DNA from: Schistosoma mansoni
Lineage: Eukaryota; Platyhelminthes; Trematoda; Strigeidida; Schistosomatidae
Length of the DNA stretch: 64,000 bases
Assembly (NCBI RefSeq): GCF_000237925.1
Contig: NC_031497.1
Coordinates: forward strand, 6,808,831 to 6,872,830
Reading direction: 5' to 3'
Shown: piece by piece, positions 27,501 through 42,100 of the stretch
Layout: each line of letters begins with the position of its first letter
How positions within the stretch are numbered: position 1 is the first letter of the stretch
Program-made: the position numbers and the translations under genes
Notes under the pieces: model-generated
What the model saw: only the letters and a program-made list of their open reading frames with translations
Told to the model about the DNA's origin: nothing
The model's database searches: none

Positions 27501-28693
27501 GGATACCGACAGGCGTGTAGTATATATATATATATATTCCAAATTACATCATTCATCCCAATTGTTCTTATTTACAAAATAGGGACAGAAGGCTTTCGCA
27601 CAAAATCTTATGCAAATCTGAACTTACCACTTAGGGAGAAGTCAACTGCATTGCATGCGAAAATTACACTATCCTTCTTGTATACACAAACTTCACGGTC
27701 AGCGCGCAGATCAAATAATCTGATGGTTGCATCATCTGAGCCTGTAGCAAATGCATCCCCACTAGGGAAAATCCTGACACTGTTGACATCAGAGTCATGA
27801 CCTTGGAATACTTGAACACACTGTCCTGTACGCATATCCCAAACGTTAGCACACCTGTCACATCCCTAGAGAATTATGAACAAGAAGTGACAACCGCCTA
27901 CCCCAGAAACAAATGTCCTTCCGAATTCTGATGGTGATAGTGCAATGCTTAGCACGTCCGCAGAATGACCATAGAAACTTTGTATTATTTGTGCATATTC
28001 AACATCCCATAAGACACATGAACTATCTCCACTCCCTGTAAGCAGCTGGTGATCAGATATGTTGAATAAACAGCAAGACAAGTATGAAGTATGTGTTGCT
28101 ACAAGCTTTTTCTTAAGGATGGGGTCCTCTTCCGAAAGAAGTGGATAAACAGTGCATTTATTGTCAAGCCCACTGGAAATAAACACGAATGAATAACTAG
28201 CTATGATAACAATTTTAACTAACCCACAAGCGATGAAACCTCCGGAAGGACTGTATGCACAAGACATTACCCAGGTGGTAGGCATTGATATGGAGTATTC
28301 CTACAAATTTGGTTAAGTAAAAATCTCGATATGACCGATACTTTAGATGTCGTAAAACCATCCCAAACTAGAATTTTTCCATCCTAAGCAATGATAGTAA
28401 GAATCCAAACATTACCTGTGAAGAGCTTACTATGTGCCGTTTATCTAAAGACCACGAGAGGCTCAATACTTTACCCTGATGACCTTTCAGTACTCGTCGT
28501 ATTCGTATGTTTAAAGGTGGTACTGCATCTAGATGCTGACTAGCTGTGACAACTACAGAATAAGACTTTTAGGCGACTAACGGTCTTCATCAGAAAGCTT
28601 ATTACGCTCGTCCTCAAGCTTTCTTTTCAAGCACTCAACCTCCTGGATCAGCTGTGCGTCGCCCTGACCTTGATCAGCTGAGTCACCCGCCAT
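24551..28693 (-). CDS. GNB5: Guanine nucleotide-binding protein subunit beta-5
   Basis: Seven exons: 28693-28582, 28552-28416, 28383-28342, 28300-28224, 28172-27902, 27865-27628 and 24741-24551. They join in frame to 355 residues; the short human GNB5 form has 353. The N-terminal coiled coil ([17 protein letters not shown]) is followed by seven WD repeats. Diagnostic stretches include [60 protein letters not shown] and [20 protein letters not shown]; these fit beta-5 rather than beta-1 to beta-4. The family partners R7-type RGS proteins (through their G-gamma-like domain) and damps G-protein signalling at membranes. Introns 1-5 are 29, 32, 41, 51 and 36 bases, and intron 6 is 2886 bases. The usual LRVWA end is replaced by LRVITFLIF before the stop; a further exon after a gt at the CGG codon cannot be excluded. 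Confidence 0.95.
24742..27627 (-). other. GNB5 intron 6 (2.9 kb)
   Basis: The only long intron of GNB5, with donor gtaagt at 27627 and acceptor ttttag at 24742. It is AT-rich with an (AT)n run near 27521. I saw no gene or named repeat in it. Confidence 0.85.
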
Positions 28694-31600
28694 CAAATGG
28701 CAAAAGTAAAAAAGGATAAAACGAACACATATGATGTCACAAAACAAACACAGTTAGTTTGAAAATCCAAACGTTATCATTCCGTATCCCAAACAGCTTA
28801 AAATCACTCTCGTTTCAACAAAATGGATTTGATTCGTTTAAAATTGCTTTCAGTAATACGTAAGCAGAAATTTTGATGGGAAGCACTGATTGTTGGAGGT
28901 AATGCTCTTGATTGTGACAAATATCTCTTTGTCATCAGAACCTTCACCATGTTGTTATGGAAAAAACAGCCGAATACTGAGGAATTGGCAAATAGCCTTC
29001 ACTGTTCAGTGGACTCATCTGAAACTGATTTATGTTATGATATATTTTAACAGGACCTGATATCCTCTCTTGTATTTATCAACTTACCATCTGTTAAAAG
29101 TAGTACCTCAGATTCTCACCCTTGTGTAACTTCTCTTTCTAAATTTGTAGAAAGTATGATCTATTTCCATACCAATGCATCTAAGCACTCGTGAACATTA
29201 GGAACAAAAAATGAATATATGGCGATGAAATAACAGCTGAAAGAAAATTTGCAAAATATTTACTCGCCTACGCTGGAAGTAGAGCGGCCACAATCATTTT
29301 TTAAAGTACACTAAGACTATCTCAGTACAGTGCACAGACTCGCGTGGCTTAATGCAATCGAAAGTTTGGGGACATCAAGTAGTGATCAGTGAGCTGTTTA
29401 TCATGCGTAAAGTTTGTTGAAATGGGGCTACTCAAGTTTGGAGTACTTAAGTTATCCTGTGGAAGATATTTTCTCTCCAGTGAACGATTCGGATTTACTC
29501 GGGCATCGCCACATATTTGTGGGACATACAGCAGTATTAATTGAAATCACATACATAACAGTGTTCTTTATTTACACTGTAAAAGGCGAACACATTGCTG
29601 GTTAACTCCCAAAAGCAATCAAAAATCTACCCTGGCTCTTGGGCATCTGACTGATGAAGACCAATATAACTCAACGTGGGAACACGGAACCAGAACTGCG
29701 TTGCTCGGTCATGCAAGCGTTGTCACACGATCTGCATCTTTCGTGCCTGTATGTAGCCCTCGTTCTATTGATAGAAGGAACTAGGCTAGCAGTGAATCGG
29801 CCTTTATTTAGATCGTGGCACAGTCATAGTGAAGCGGGCAGTTCCATGTTCAAACCCACAAAGCTTTTCAACATTCATTATAAGATGATAGGAAATATAA
29901 TTTCGATACGAAATAAGGAAGTGAATGAATATTTGAGCTCTATTGTTTTGACATAAACTTAGTTTTTTTGAAGTCAACTATTAACTAATCAACCTAAGCT
30001 GTTACACATCCATCGTTCGTATATTAAGTATATAAATGTCCTGAGCTCAACCGTGTTCTTCAATGGCTTGCTTCAAAAAATCTTACTGATCCTCACGACA
30101 GGACTAATCAGTGTAGACAATGAAGTTGCTGCAATCTATGGTGTTATGTATAAGGTAGTCACATCGTAGCAAGGCCATAATGTTGAATTACATCTACTGT
30201 TTTGGTAGCATAAATAAGTGGGCTGATACCGACCTCACCTAAGGCCTACGATAAGCCTATATTTATTAATATTTATCATGACTCAGTTCGTCCAGGCAAA
30301 ATCTTTTCACACAAGCAAATAACTTTGAACATATGTAAAAAATTTCAAGTAATCGATTTTAACATATCACACCTCAAGATGTCTAACTTGTTACGTATTC
30401 CTAAACAGTTCACTACTCATCGTTTTCAGATTTTCTTTAAATACATAAATATGTACAACCCAGTCATTTTTGTCAAGGTGATTTCGTACTTCTTTTTTAG
30501 TACATTGGCGGTAAGGTAAAAGTACGATATCAATCCAGGCTCTTCTATTAGGGTCGTTATTTAAAGAAGGATGCTTTTGTTTCGATGTCTTGAATAATAC
30601 GCTTAGGAAATGCAATTTTACACCCATTGAGACGTAGCGAAGAACATATTATCAACTTTCTACTCAATGTTCAATTTACTTGACACTATTAGGTTCAACT
30701 TTGACACTGATACCTACGGGAAACATTGTTATATACCATCGGTCAAGTTGGATAGTGAGACACATTAAAAGCTAAAGATATTGAAAGCATGCACTCATTT
30801 ATTCACTTTTTATATCATACAGACTCTTATAGTATTGGTTCCTAACCACAGGATTTGCAGACCTGAACATATAATAATTGAGGATGTTTGCATTCAAAAT
30901 TTAACGCTTAGTGGTCAGAAATGGTGAAGGCGGGAACGCTTAACCTAGATGAAACCTCTTGCTTTTCACAATGAGTTTATTATTTTCTTCATAGCCTAAA
31001 TGTATCCTTAAGACACCTTTAGCCGCAACCATCGAATATCACAATGGGGAGAGTTAGTATAGATAAGGATATAACGTCAACATAAGGCTCATAGCCTAGG
31101 TTGTCACATCATGTCAAATCTATAACTGTTGAACAGATCTGTATTCTAGCGGCATAGATAAGTGAACTTCTACCAACTAAGACCATATTCGGACAATTCT
31201 ATAATAACCTAGTCCGTTCTTGACACTCGCTGGCTGATAAGGTGGCCCTACCGACTTCTTAGGATTCATTCAAGAGAAAACTTCATCATTCATAAAGACT
31301 TAGGGCAGTATTTCCCATAACTTATTAATATCTCTCTTTTCACCATCAAATATACCTAGATTCCTATCTGGAAGCATAGGTGATCCACTACTACTTGACG
31401 CGATATCCCATTGTGCGAAAGTTACTATTCCGCCCATAACAGTTTAAAGCATTGTAGTCTAACAGCCGGTAGACGAGTATCAGGGAGGATCCAATAATTC
31501 ATTGCATCATCATGATTGTTTTATCTTAACCAGAAATCCGTTAGTCGCATACCTCACCAATTTTTTGATAGTGCCACTATAATATTAAGCCATGTAAAAA

Positions 31601-34600
31601 AACCTGATTTCACTTGGTACTGACAATTATCAGAATTATCAGAAATTCTGTCAAAGAATGATTAGGGGGTTACCTATTTATTTCGCTCACTTATTTAAAT
31701 GTCTCTGATTGTTCTGATGGAAACGTTTGTCAGAATGTGACTAGCATTGTAATTTTAATGTAGAAACAAGAACTTAGATACATGTAAACTAAACTAACTG
31801 GGAGATAGATTATCTATTCTACGAAACTGTATGTATATAAAAGTATTTTCCTCGGGAGTTAAACGGTATTCAAAATAAAGAGTAAACTATAAGCCAGTAT
31901 CTTCGTTATTAGTCCGTTAGGTTATCTTTCTCGTTTTTAAAATACAAAAATAGGGAATAGCTGCTTACTGTTTCTCATACAATATACAAACGCTTTCTCT
32001 ATAGTTTCTAACTAAAACACCTTTATTTCATAATTGAGTACTATATTACAAACTACTGATCCAAGGTATATTTTTCAGAACGCGGTTAAGAGACAATCTA
32101 ACGACGAAACAATTCAGACCTGTTGAAGATGATATTATTAAAATCCTTCCACTACTCATTTTCTGTTCAGATTCTTAAAGTAATGTTTACGAACTACTGC
32201 TTCTTTTGTGCATCATTACTCGAATCCGAACTTCCAAATGTTGGTTGGAGCATATTTGGATAAATTAAGTCTTTGAACAATCAAATGTTCAGGTTAGTTC
32301 CATTTTTGTCTTCAACTGAGAAAAATTAACATAGTTGGTGACGGTCTATAATCAAGTATATAACCTTCCTGAACTTTCTAGTCATGAATAGTTATGGATT
32401 TTGAAATTGTTGAAACCATATCACTGGTGCTACGTTCTCTAAAATACAATAATGTGGACTAATTATAATTTATCAACAGCTGAATCACATTTCATTAAAT
32501 ACTGTGTGAAATTCATTTCAAGTTATTGAGAAGGTAGCTGATGCACAAAAGAAAAGGTATTGGGGTTAGTAAAGTGAATTATTTTAAATATAGAAGTAGA
32601 AAAATTAAGAGAAGTGTCGCACAAACACGTTGTTGAAAGGAAAAATTCTGTACAATTGACTGATAAATATAGATAGATAGATATAGGTAAAAGAGTGAGG
32701 CTTTTACACATCATTAGTTAAGTTGGTTACAATTAGGGAACAAAATATATGAGAGATGTAGAAATAAACTAGTGTTGTTACAAGCAATGAACCATAAGAT
32801 GGCGAGGCTATAGTCTTGCACGACATCTAAGCGGTCCTTATGTGACCTTATGAAACTTGAACGGATTATCAGGCAAAAAAAGGTTATGAAATATTATAAG
32901 AAATCGGGATTACGAGTTATCGTTATTAGTTATGGGTGAGGGGCAGGGTTTTCATCATGAACTAACATGAGTAGTAACAACGGAATTCTATTTGGCCATA
33001 TAAATAAATGGATTTCACGCAAAATTCCAAGAGGCGCTGTTATAGACTTGAATCGTTCGTCTATAACTTATAGTCACGCCTAGGATTACACTAAATGGAA
33101 CCATTACATTCACACTATTTCTGGTGATTATCTTTGATTGACAGAATTGAGGTCTGTAATTGAAGGCGGACTTATTGTGCTTTGCCTAAAATGTTCAAAA
33201 ACGTGACCCAGGTTTCAAGTGTTTGGAAAGAATCGGCTGTTAATATGTAAATCGAACATTCAACTAAATAATCTACCTCACATTGGAAGTTAAAACTTTT
33301 CGACAGTTCAGTTTGTGACATTGTTCACCAGTTTGACATGTTAGTGAGTTAAATAAAACAATGACTGAACATTATTAGTGAGAGATTAGAAAAGATAAAA
33401 TGGAAATATTTTCTTAATGAAAATAAAAACACAGATAAGTTTTCAGAAACTCTTGTAACAGCTGTTTAGTTTAGAAATGATGGACAAAAATATGGACTCA
33501 GTGTTCGTGTCCATTACCAGTCAAAATTACTCCAACTAAAGAAATCATTACACTTCTGATTTTCTGACTGGGAGTTTTCATACTTTGGTGAACTGATTGA
33601 AGCAAACGTCAGAAAGTGTGAAATCGAATATTAGTTTCTCTGACCAAATAGATGTAGTCAGAAAGCATATCTTAAAGTATTTGGTACATTTTTACGTAAA
33701 ACAATATTAACAAACAACCAGGCTAAATATATTAGGATTTTAAAAAATGAACCATTGAAATCCATTTTAAGGAATAAACAAATATGATTATAGTTATAAG
33801 ACAGTAATTTTTAAAGGGAAATGCATTTGAGGACATTTATCACTAGAACTGACACCAACTAAAGAGTCATTATATACCAAAGAAGAATAACTAACTATTT
33901 TAGCTTCGTTTGTGACCACTCAATTGTGCACATCCACAGTCACATACATGGTCATAGAAGATCTAGGTCTCTCTCTAAGATCACGAAGATATGTAACCAA
34001 ACCTCACTAAAATTAGTGGTATGGTGAGGATTATCCAGTACCTTTGATGAGTAACCGCTTTGTTTCCGATGATACTCCAGCTAGTGTTCGTCCGTGATTA
34101 AAATACTTCTTAAAATAAATGAACCTTTACTTAAATACCTAATTGGAGAAACAGACACACTGGATTTTTGAGGTTTTCTCTAAATATACTCACAGGTGCT
34201 CATTGTATGTGATAACAGTCTTGACAAAATTTTCTAGAAATAATAAGTTTATTATTGATGGCTGAACAGAACAAGTAGGAATACTGAAGGCAAATTTAAA
34301 GATGTCGTAATTCCCAGATCTATTCAAAGCCTACTAAGGTAGCTACGAATAGACCAGTGCTTGTGGACGGTAAAAAAACTGAGAATATATGGGTGTATTG
34401 TATTAATTTTACGTATGTACTATCACTTTACAAAAATGCTACACGAAATATACATCATAAAAAGTAAATACATGAAGAACTAACATATGTATGGTTGAAC
34501 ATTGTCAATTAGTGGTCATAATCATCATCCACTCATTTACAGGAACGATATATATATATGTAATGGATTATGTTCACTTTTTTGTTAAATTACCAGCATA

Positions 34601-35711
34601 AATAAGATAACACGACAATAAGCCTTAAAAAATACATTCATCTATAAATTGGTGGGAACCAACAATAATAACAAATAAGTATATAATACTAGTAACACTA
34701 GTGGGATCATTTTTAAGGCACAACATGAGTTTTATTTAATGGGAAAGTGCATATTTATTATGTTCTGTTGAGAGTTTTACATTCAACTGATTAAGTTTTG
34801 AAACTACGATTATTATCAGAAGGGAGTTTTGTGGAGATTATCTTGTTTGAACATACAGCAGCTTATGATTTTTCTTTTACATTAGCAAAAACCGTAATCG
34901 AAATTCAGGTAACTTCACAACATTAAAAAACATTGTTCATCTTAAAAAATGAAGTCAAATACATTTTCCATATACTGGATAAGAAATTACTTCTGTCTAA
35001 GACTACAAATAGAGTTGATCAAAACCAAATCAGTTACGCTAATAGGAAATGTATTGATCATAAAGTGATAATGGATGACTAGCAGAATAATTTCATACTA
35101 CTAATGGTGTCAATAATGTAGATAAAATAACCAAGAATAGGTGTAAGATAAAATATCACTTTTAAATATATTTACAAACATTTGATTTCTTTGATAGATT
35201 TTAACAAACTAGAAAGGACAATAATAGCATAATAAAATGAATTTATTTTATTTCAAGGTTTTACCCCAACTGTAAACAGCCTCAAGTTACAAAGAATCTT
35301 ATGGTTCGAGATAAAGGAGAGATATACTGTAGTTAATGAAGATAAAAAAGATGTTTGAAATAGGACTGAAAGTCGTAATGCGAAGAGCAAAAATTTAATG
35401 CGTACCTATGCTGAAAAAACTACTACTACAGAGTTGGGGAGGAGAGGTTGTACATACTCATAATCATCATACAAATAATGAACTAAATCATGTTAACACT
35501 TATCATTTAAAATACGGTAAATAGTATGAATCTCGGTCCTATTTCCGAACACTCGTACCAATTTCATCAACTAAAAAATGGCGCACCCTTTTCAGTAACC
35601 ATGTTATTTTTAGCTTACAACTGATGAAAAAACATAGAATAAATTCATTTTATTCTTCAAATCTCGTTGTCAGTAAGAAGTTCTGGAGATTGCTCAATTT
35701 CATTGAAAACA
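28694..35711. other. Intergenic region upstream of GNB5
   Basis: Seven kilobases without a supportable gene. The stretch near 29.65-29.85 kb is GC-richer, has a 100-codon open frame and resembles dispersed-repeat sequence. The segments near 30.1-30.3 and 31.05-31.25 kb look like diverged copies of one repeat (shared blocks gcataaataagtg/gcatagataagtg and gtcacatc), and a third related stretch may lie near 50.84-50.9 kb. The rest is AT-rich sequence with short AT runs. Confidence 0.45.
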
Positions 35712-35892
35712 CGGACTGGTCGATGTTAGACCACCACCAAAGACCTCGAAGCACAGGACGGCAGTTTTGTCTCAGCATGGGACTCTTCGAAAGTGCGCAT
35801 CCATGGACCCGCAATTGGGATTCAAACTCAGGTACTTCGGTCCCACGCGAAAGCTCAATCCCTAGACCGCTTAGCTGGAATCCAACGGTGGA
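35712..35892 (-). mobile_element. Hammerhead SINE, left member of second head-to-head pair
   Basis: On the minus strand a tRNA-like head (ttccagctaagcggtctagg, B-box-like gagtttgaatccc) is followed by a hammerhead-like region at 35797-35751. The cleavage triplet GTC and the order of the blocks remain. The core boxes read TCGAAGA and AAAA instead of CUGANGA and GAAA, so it is expected to be inactive. It is much more diverged than the pair at 22.6-23.1 kb. Confidence 0.7.
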
Positions 35893-35934
35893 AGATGGTT
35901 GAGAAATATCGTGGATTTGATGAAGTTAGGCATC

Positions 35935-36075
35935 AACATCGTCAGGCCTCCGTCTAGTGGTTGGACATTCACGCGGGACCGAAAATCCCGGGTTCGAGAT
36001 CGTGGATGAGCACTGTTGAGGAGTCCCAAACTAAGATAAAACGACCGCCAGTGCTTCTAAGTATTCAATGTTTGC
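35935..36075 (+). mobile_element. Hammerhead SINE, right member of second head-to-head pair
   Basis: The tRNA-like head (cctccgtctagtggttggac, B-box-like gggttcgagatc) is followed by a hammerhead region at 36009-36056. Stem I gcactg-type pairing (cactg/cagtg) is intact. The core reads TTGAGGA, the GAAA box reads TAAAA, and the cleavage triplet is GCC, so self-cleavage is unlikely. Only about 40 bases separate it from the minus-strand copy on its left. Confidence 0.7.
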
Positions 36076-36105
36076 CTAGCATTGATCGGTTTATGATTTC
36101 AGTGA

Positions 36106-39100
36106 AATCTTGTTGTTCTTGCTTTGTTTAAACACGGCTAAATCTTTCCTACAATTGCAGTCCAGTTATTTTCCAACCTAGGATTTATCAACTTCATTAT
36201 TCTCATATTATCCTATTGTTAACATATCACAACCAAAACGTTACTGTTACAAACAATCCATCAACTAGCTGTTCTTTTTTATATCAGTTGAGTGATGTCA
36301 TAATGTGCATTATGTAAATTAGTGCATAAATACATAAACAACAGTTAAAATGTACTAGATTTACTGTAAAATTATTTGACCTTTTTTGCATGAAATGATA
36401 TGAAAATTTATTGCAACTACGTTTTTTTTAAAATTTGGATCCGGCAAATACAAATCATATATTTTACATAAACTTCATTTAATCGCTTATGTCATATCGA
36501 TATTCGAAATTACTACAAATGTCATCCGCACCATGCTCATGTCCTAATAAAACGCGTGAATACTCAATGTTCATTTCGTTTAGTCATCATCAGGACAACC
36601 TGACAAGTTATAACGTTAATGATTTCTCAAGCTCATCATTTGATTTATCTCCTTCAAATCTTCTCGTCATAATACTAAGAGTAAGGTAATCATCTCTTAC
36701 AGCTATTAGTTTCAGTTACTTTTTGATGCAATAAGAAATAGATTGTTTGTATGATATTCTTTGATTTCAGGGGATAGATTGTGTACAGACTATAAAATAA
36801 GTGTTCATAGTCAATAAGAAATAATTTCAGATGGTAATATAGTAACACTGACAAATGAGAGCCATATTGATTTCTGTACTTTGAATTCTTATCTAAAATT
36901 TAATTACGAGTGATCAGTATTGCTTCGTTTTATTAGAAACATACAATCACTTACTATCTAGATAGTTGGTCATTGGATGTCTATTTTTGTCACCTGTTCA
37001 GGTCCTACAGAGAAAAATTTAGATATTTCCGGCTGATTCTCTCTTATTATAATTACCTTACTTGTTAGTACTATGCGAAATTGTTTTCAATATTTAACAA
37101 ATCAATATAAAGTATAATGAACAATTATGGGAACTAGTAGTAAGCAAAGATTGAGTGAACCCTATAAATCTAAATGAAAAATAAATCTTTATATCCACTA
37201 ACGAATGGAAGTTCGAACGTTCTGGGCTCAATCTAGTGATGGGTTTATATATGTGCCCAGAAGTCAAAGAAAAATTATTCTAATGTTCCCTGGTTTCCAA
37301 CGGTTCACTTGCTGATAGTCACTAATGACAATATAGATCTTTAAATTATACGAATTTCCCGTAAACCATTTACGCAAATAAAACAGAATTAAAATGTATT
37401 TGTTCAAGCAGATAAATGAAAGAGATAAAGTACACTCAGGCTGTTAGCCAGATATATTGTACGGGTTATAACATCAAGATCAAGATCAAAGAAACTGAAA
37501 AATGGATTTGACTCATGATTAAGGATAGAATTGGAAAAAGCGGTAAAGTACTGATCATTTAGTAAAAATAATATTTTGTAGTATACCAAAATAAACTTTA
37601 TAAACATATTACTAATTAATCTATGTGCATGAAACTTCTATGTTTGACATGTAGAAGGCGTTATATATCTCTGTGGAAGAGGTCCTTTGGAAATTATATT
37701 TTATCATCCTATTATCTACATACAAACGTACGGTATCTTGATCTCAACTTTTTTAATAAGATGAATTATACGGACCTATAATTAATTGAATACAGTAGAT
37801 CAGAACATAGATACTTAAAAATCAACCAACTTGTTTTTTCACATTTGCGAGTGTTTCACATTCTTTAAACTGTAGTAAACCAACTATACAAATGGTAATA
37901 AAAATTAAATCTGATAAGTCGTTCAGGATGTACATATACATACTTTAAGAAATAGATTTAAGTTCAAAACTCATGATCGAGTAGTTGAATGTCAAGTGAC
38001 TGCTTCATTAGTTCACAATTTCATTTAAAACAATGTTTCACAATGGAATTTCACCAACAATCTAATTTACATTTATATACATACTTATGTTATCACTCTG
38101 TCTGTATAAATTGCGGTAGAATATAACATTCCTTACACTGATTGAATATGATTAATTAACAAACAAATATATCATTTATTGTATAAATCAAATAAAAAGT
38201 TAAAATAATCAGCCGTAAATACGACAGGGTATTTTTTGGAAACTATATACACAGAGAAAATCATAATTACTATTTGTAAGTAGTATCCAGTTCATAATTT
38301 TTATTCATTTCTATTGTACAATCTGATCACAAACAGTATTGATCTTTATGATGAACTTAACATATTCTTGATTATATGAATAATTTAAATGGACAAACGT
38401 AAAGTTCAACATTTAAATAGTTCCAAGGTGTTATCATTCGTTTACAAATACTCATTTAGATAAGTAGTATATACCTGAGAGTTCATTTATATGTTCTCAA
38501 AATTTATAAGTAATAAACTTTCAAGTCCCTCTGTTTTACTGTTAGAGTTATTTTTAAGATTATTTACACTATTATTATGAATACTAATAGTGACAAAAAC
38601 TAAAGTTATTTTGTACCACAGAAATCTAATAAAGGTCAAACAGGATATTAATTAGAAAAATTTTAAAGGAACCAATATGCAAAACAACTAGATGAAAAGC
38701 CAATCGATAGAGACAAAGAGTACGCATGATAGAAATAAGAAAACAGCAATTATAATTATTTTACGTGCCGAAAGTATATGATGAACGATGGAAAAAACAA
38801 TCATAATTAAACTTGTTAAAAATTTTCTCAGTGTATAAATTAAGCACATAGCTACAAAAAACTAAACATCAAAAAGATGGATTCTGGATATAGATAATCC
38901 TGTCTTGAAGAGTGCTACGTATATGAAAGCTATACGGTTCCATTCATCGATTGTTGATAGGTAAACGCCAATAATCACTTGCACAGGACTATATAAAAGT
39001 GTAGACTTAAACTGAATATAATCTTTTCCTTTAAAATACGTAATAAACTATATTTAACATCCAATTATGAAATACGCAGGAAACGCCTCGTTATAGCATT

Positions 39101-42100
39101 CGTAACTCTTCATTATTAATGGAACGACCACATCCTACATCTTCTCTCTAAATTTTCGAGACTGCGATGATTTGCCGCAATCTATCCGTGAAATAAAATC
39201 ACTCATATCCTTCGTTCGCTGTATCGATTCTTACCACTTCTCTCAAGACCCCTTAAATATACTTGCACTATTAACTATATTCCATTCCACCAATGAAATA
39301 ATAACAATAAATTTTTAAACGTTATTATTGCTGAACCTATTCATTAAACCTCTCTACCTGCAGGTATCTTACACTTACACAGTCCCTGGTAAACCTAGTT
39401 AGTTTAAATAATATCTAATTTGAACAGCAGGTTATACCTAGTACATGAATAACGGTGAACCTATCATAGTGATTATTGCTGTAGTTGTTCTGTGCTCTCT
39501 ATTTCCGTCTTTTCTCTAGTGGTAGATGATTATAATCACTCCGTTATGGCACTGGAAATGATCTTAAATGCTGCTCGTATATCAAGAGAATGTCCACTTA
39601 TACAGAATTAACGATTCCGGAATGATCTCTCACGTTGCTGTGATCCACGAGAAGAATGTACTACCTAAACAAATTTTGAACTATAACACTTTACGTAATT
39701 TAATACCATATATCGGTCCTTCATGTTCAACATTCTGATCATGCCAGTAATAATTTTCAGAATTTGGATTTATTTATTTATATAAGTTCTCTCTGTTTGG
39801 GCGCCCAGCAGTATCCCAGTCCTTACACAAATCAAATGATTTGTGTGACGCATATATGTTTGATGCCTCCTTGTTTGTGTGTAAATGAATAAACATAAAT
39901 GCATAATTTCAAGGTGGTACATACATTACGTCGTTGAAGGAAGTCGACACTCATTAGCAGATTGTTCACAAAGTTGAGTTTGATGTTAGAGAAATTACCG
40001 TATTAAAAATTTGACAACAGATTGACATAAGTTACACCGAAGGAACTACACTTAATTGGTTGCTATACATGTTCACTTAATAGGGCAGTTAGGAAAATGA
40101 CACAAAATCAGTTTAAGCTATCGCATTGCAAAAGAACTACTCTAAAACCTTCTGCTTTATAGCACAATCCTGTACAGAACTATGTGGCGAGATTTCGTAC
40201 AGAAATCAGACTTATTAGAGCTAAAGATATAATTAGGTGTCTTAGATCCCAGGTCTGTATAACTAATACTGGAAGTGAATAGCTAAGAGCGTTTAATAAT
40301 ACAAATATATACAGCTAGATGTTCTTGAAGATCACTTCAATTCGGAGATAACTTTGGACATGGACTGATGATTTCAACTGAGGAACAATTGAAATCCGTG
40401 GATCATTGGGATAAATACCTTGTCACTGAAACAAAATAACCTGCTAATTAGAGGCTTGGGATTCATTACTAAAAATATATTAGGATAATCAAGACACCCG
40501 AAAACATGGGTCGTAAAAGTTGATTGTTCAATCATCAGTCATATTTTGTTTTGTTCAATGGTCCACATTATATTACGGAGATACTGGAGAAATATTTTCA
40601 AGCCTGATCATTAACAAACACTTGTCGAACAATTATCTCATCCTATTTACTGTTCGGCAGTACTTTAGACACGGTAATTATGTTTTAACGTGTAAAGGTA
40701 AACGTCAGTTAATGAAAAGTATGTTATTCAGTTCTGGATAAAAATTATCTTTCATATGTGCTTATTAAAGTCCACAGGTTGTAGTCTTCTGGAGCATTCG
40801 TACAGTTGAGTCATGAATTGAGATCGTGAAATGATATTAATCACTAATATTACCTATCATTATTCACGTTCAAGGTTTCAGAACATTAGTCAATCGTGTG
40901 GGAATTCATTCATGGAGGATCTAGCAATAGTGGTATAGTGAACATAACAATATGACAACGTGGGACATATAAATGATCAGTTTGCATAATTAGCATCAAC
41001 TAATTCTGTGAATGCCTTGAGTAGTTTGGTGATCACTGATTAATCTTGACCACAATCCTATTTGACTTTCTCTATTCCAAAATTAATTCACTATAACATA
41101 ATCGTCAAATTTCAGTGGGACAAAACGGTCAATGAGAATTCGAAAGGATATGAACACAGAAAACCCTGTGGAAGACAAAGAATGGACGCACTTGTGAAGA
41201 TAACCATTTACAAACAAAATGGTCATCAGAGTAGGTTCATTAGGGACTTGTGGAATATTTGAACTCACTTCTACATAAAGTAGGCCATGATGGAGTTATA
41301 CAAAACGACAATAAAATGTTATCAATTAAACTACTCAGCTCAGTGTACACAGTACAGCCAAAAGCAGACGTAGCTGTCATACATTTTGAATTCATATTTT
41401 TGTACAAAAAAATAAACATGACACGCAGCAATTATTAACTTCACTTCGTCTAGCCATTGAGGTGATGTTAAGAGGATTTAGAATATAATTCACATTGTCA
41501 TTATGATTTTTCTCGTACATTAAACCTGCTAATCATTTCACTCTATACGTTTTCTATTGTTGAACTTTCACTATTCATTAAAGTGGTTATTCATGACATG
41601 CATTACAAGAATTGCAACATGCACTAGCTATTTATTAGTGTTATAGTCACTGAAACTATTAAATGTGATACAGATTACGAGGGTATATATCTGGTACTGA
41701 ATAGCTGAGAAAATAAACTCCCCGAACGAGACATCTTGGCGAAAGTATTTTAAATCTGATTTATGAATGGGTATTTCTGTGATGAAATGAAACTATCAGT
41801 GATACTTCAGGAGATTGCGCCAATATCCTTTCAGGTTAACTAAAATGAATGTGGTAGTTATATTTCTTGACTCTGTTAGGAGTCATCATTGTACTAATTG
41901 GAGTTAAAAATAACGTACACGATCAGGTCGAGTTACAATAAGAACTAAACTGAACTAAATACACAGACGTTAGAAATATCCCAAAGCTGTTCCGCTTCAG
42001 TCGATTCGTCTTCTAGTGGACATTAACATTTTAATGTACATGCTACCTTTGAAATGAAATATTCAGTGATCCGTTTAATCGAGTTGTTTAAACATAAAGC

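Noticed and set aside
27498-27800. Plus-strand 100-codon frame
   Set aside because: It is the antisense of GNB5 exon 6.
37200-37265. Possible tRNA gene or SINE head around aagttcgaacgttc
   Set aside because: Only a B-box-like word is present; no A box, cloverleaf or hammerhead block could be found.
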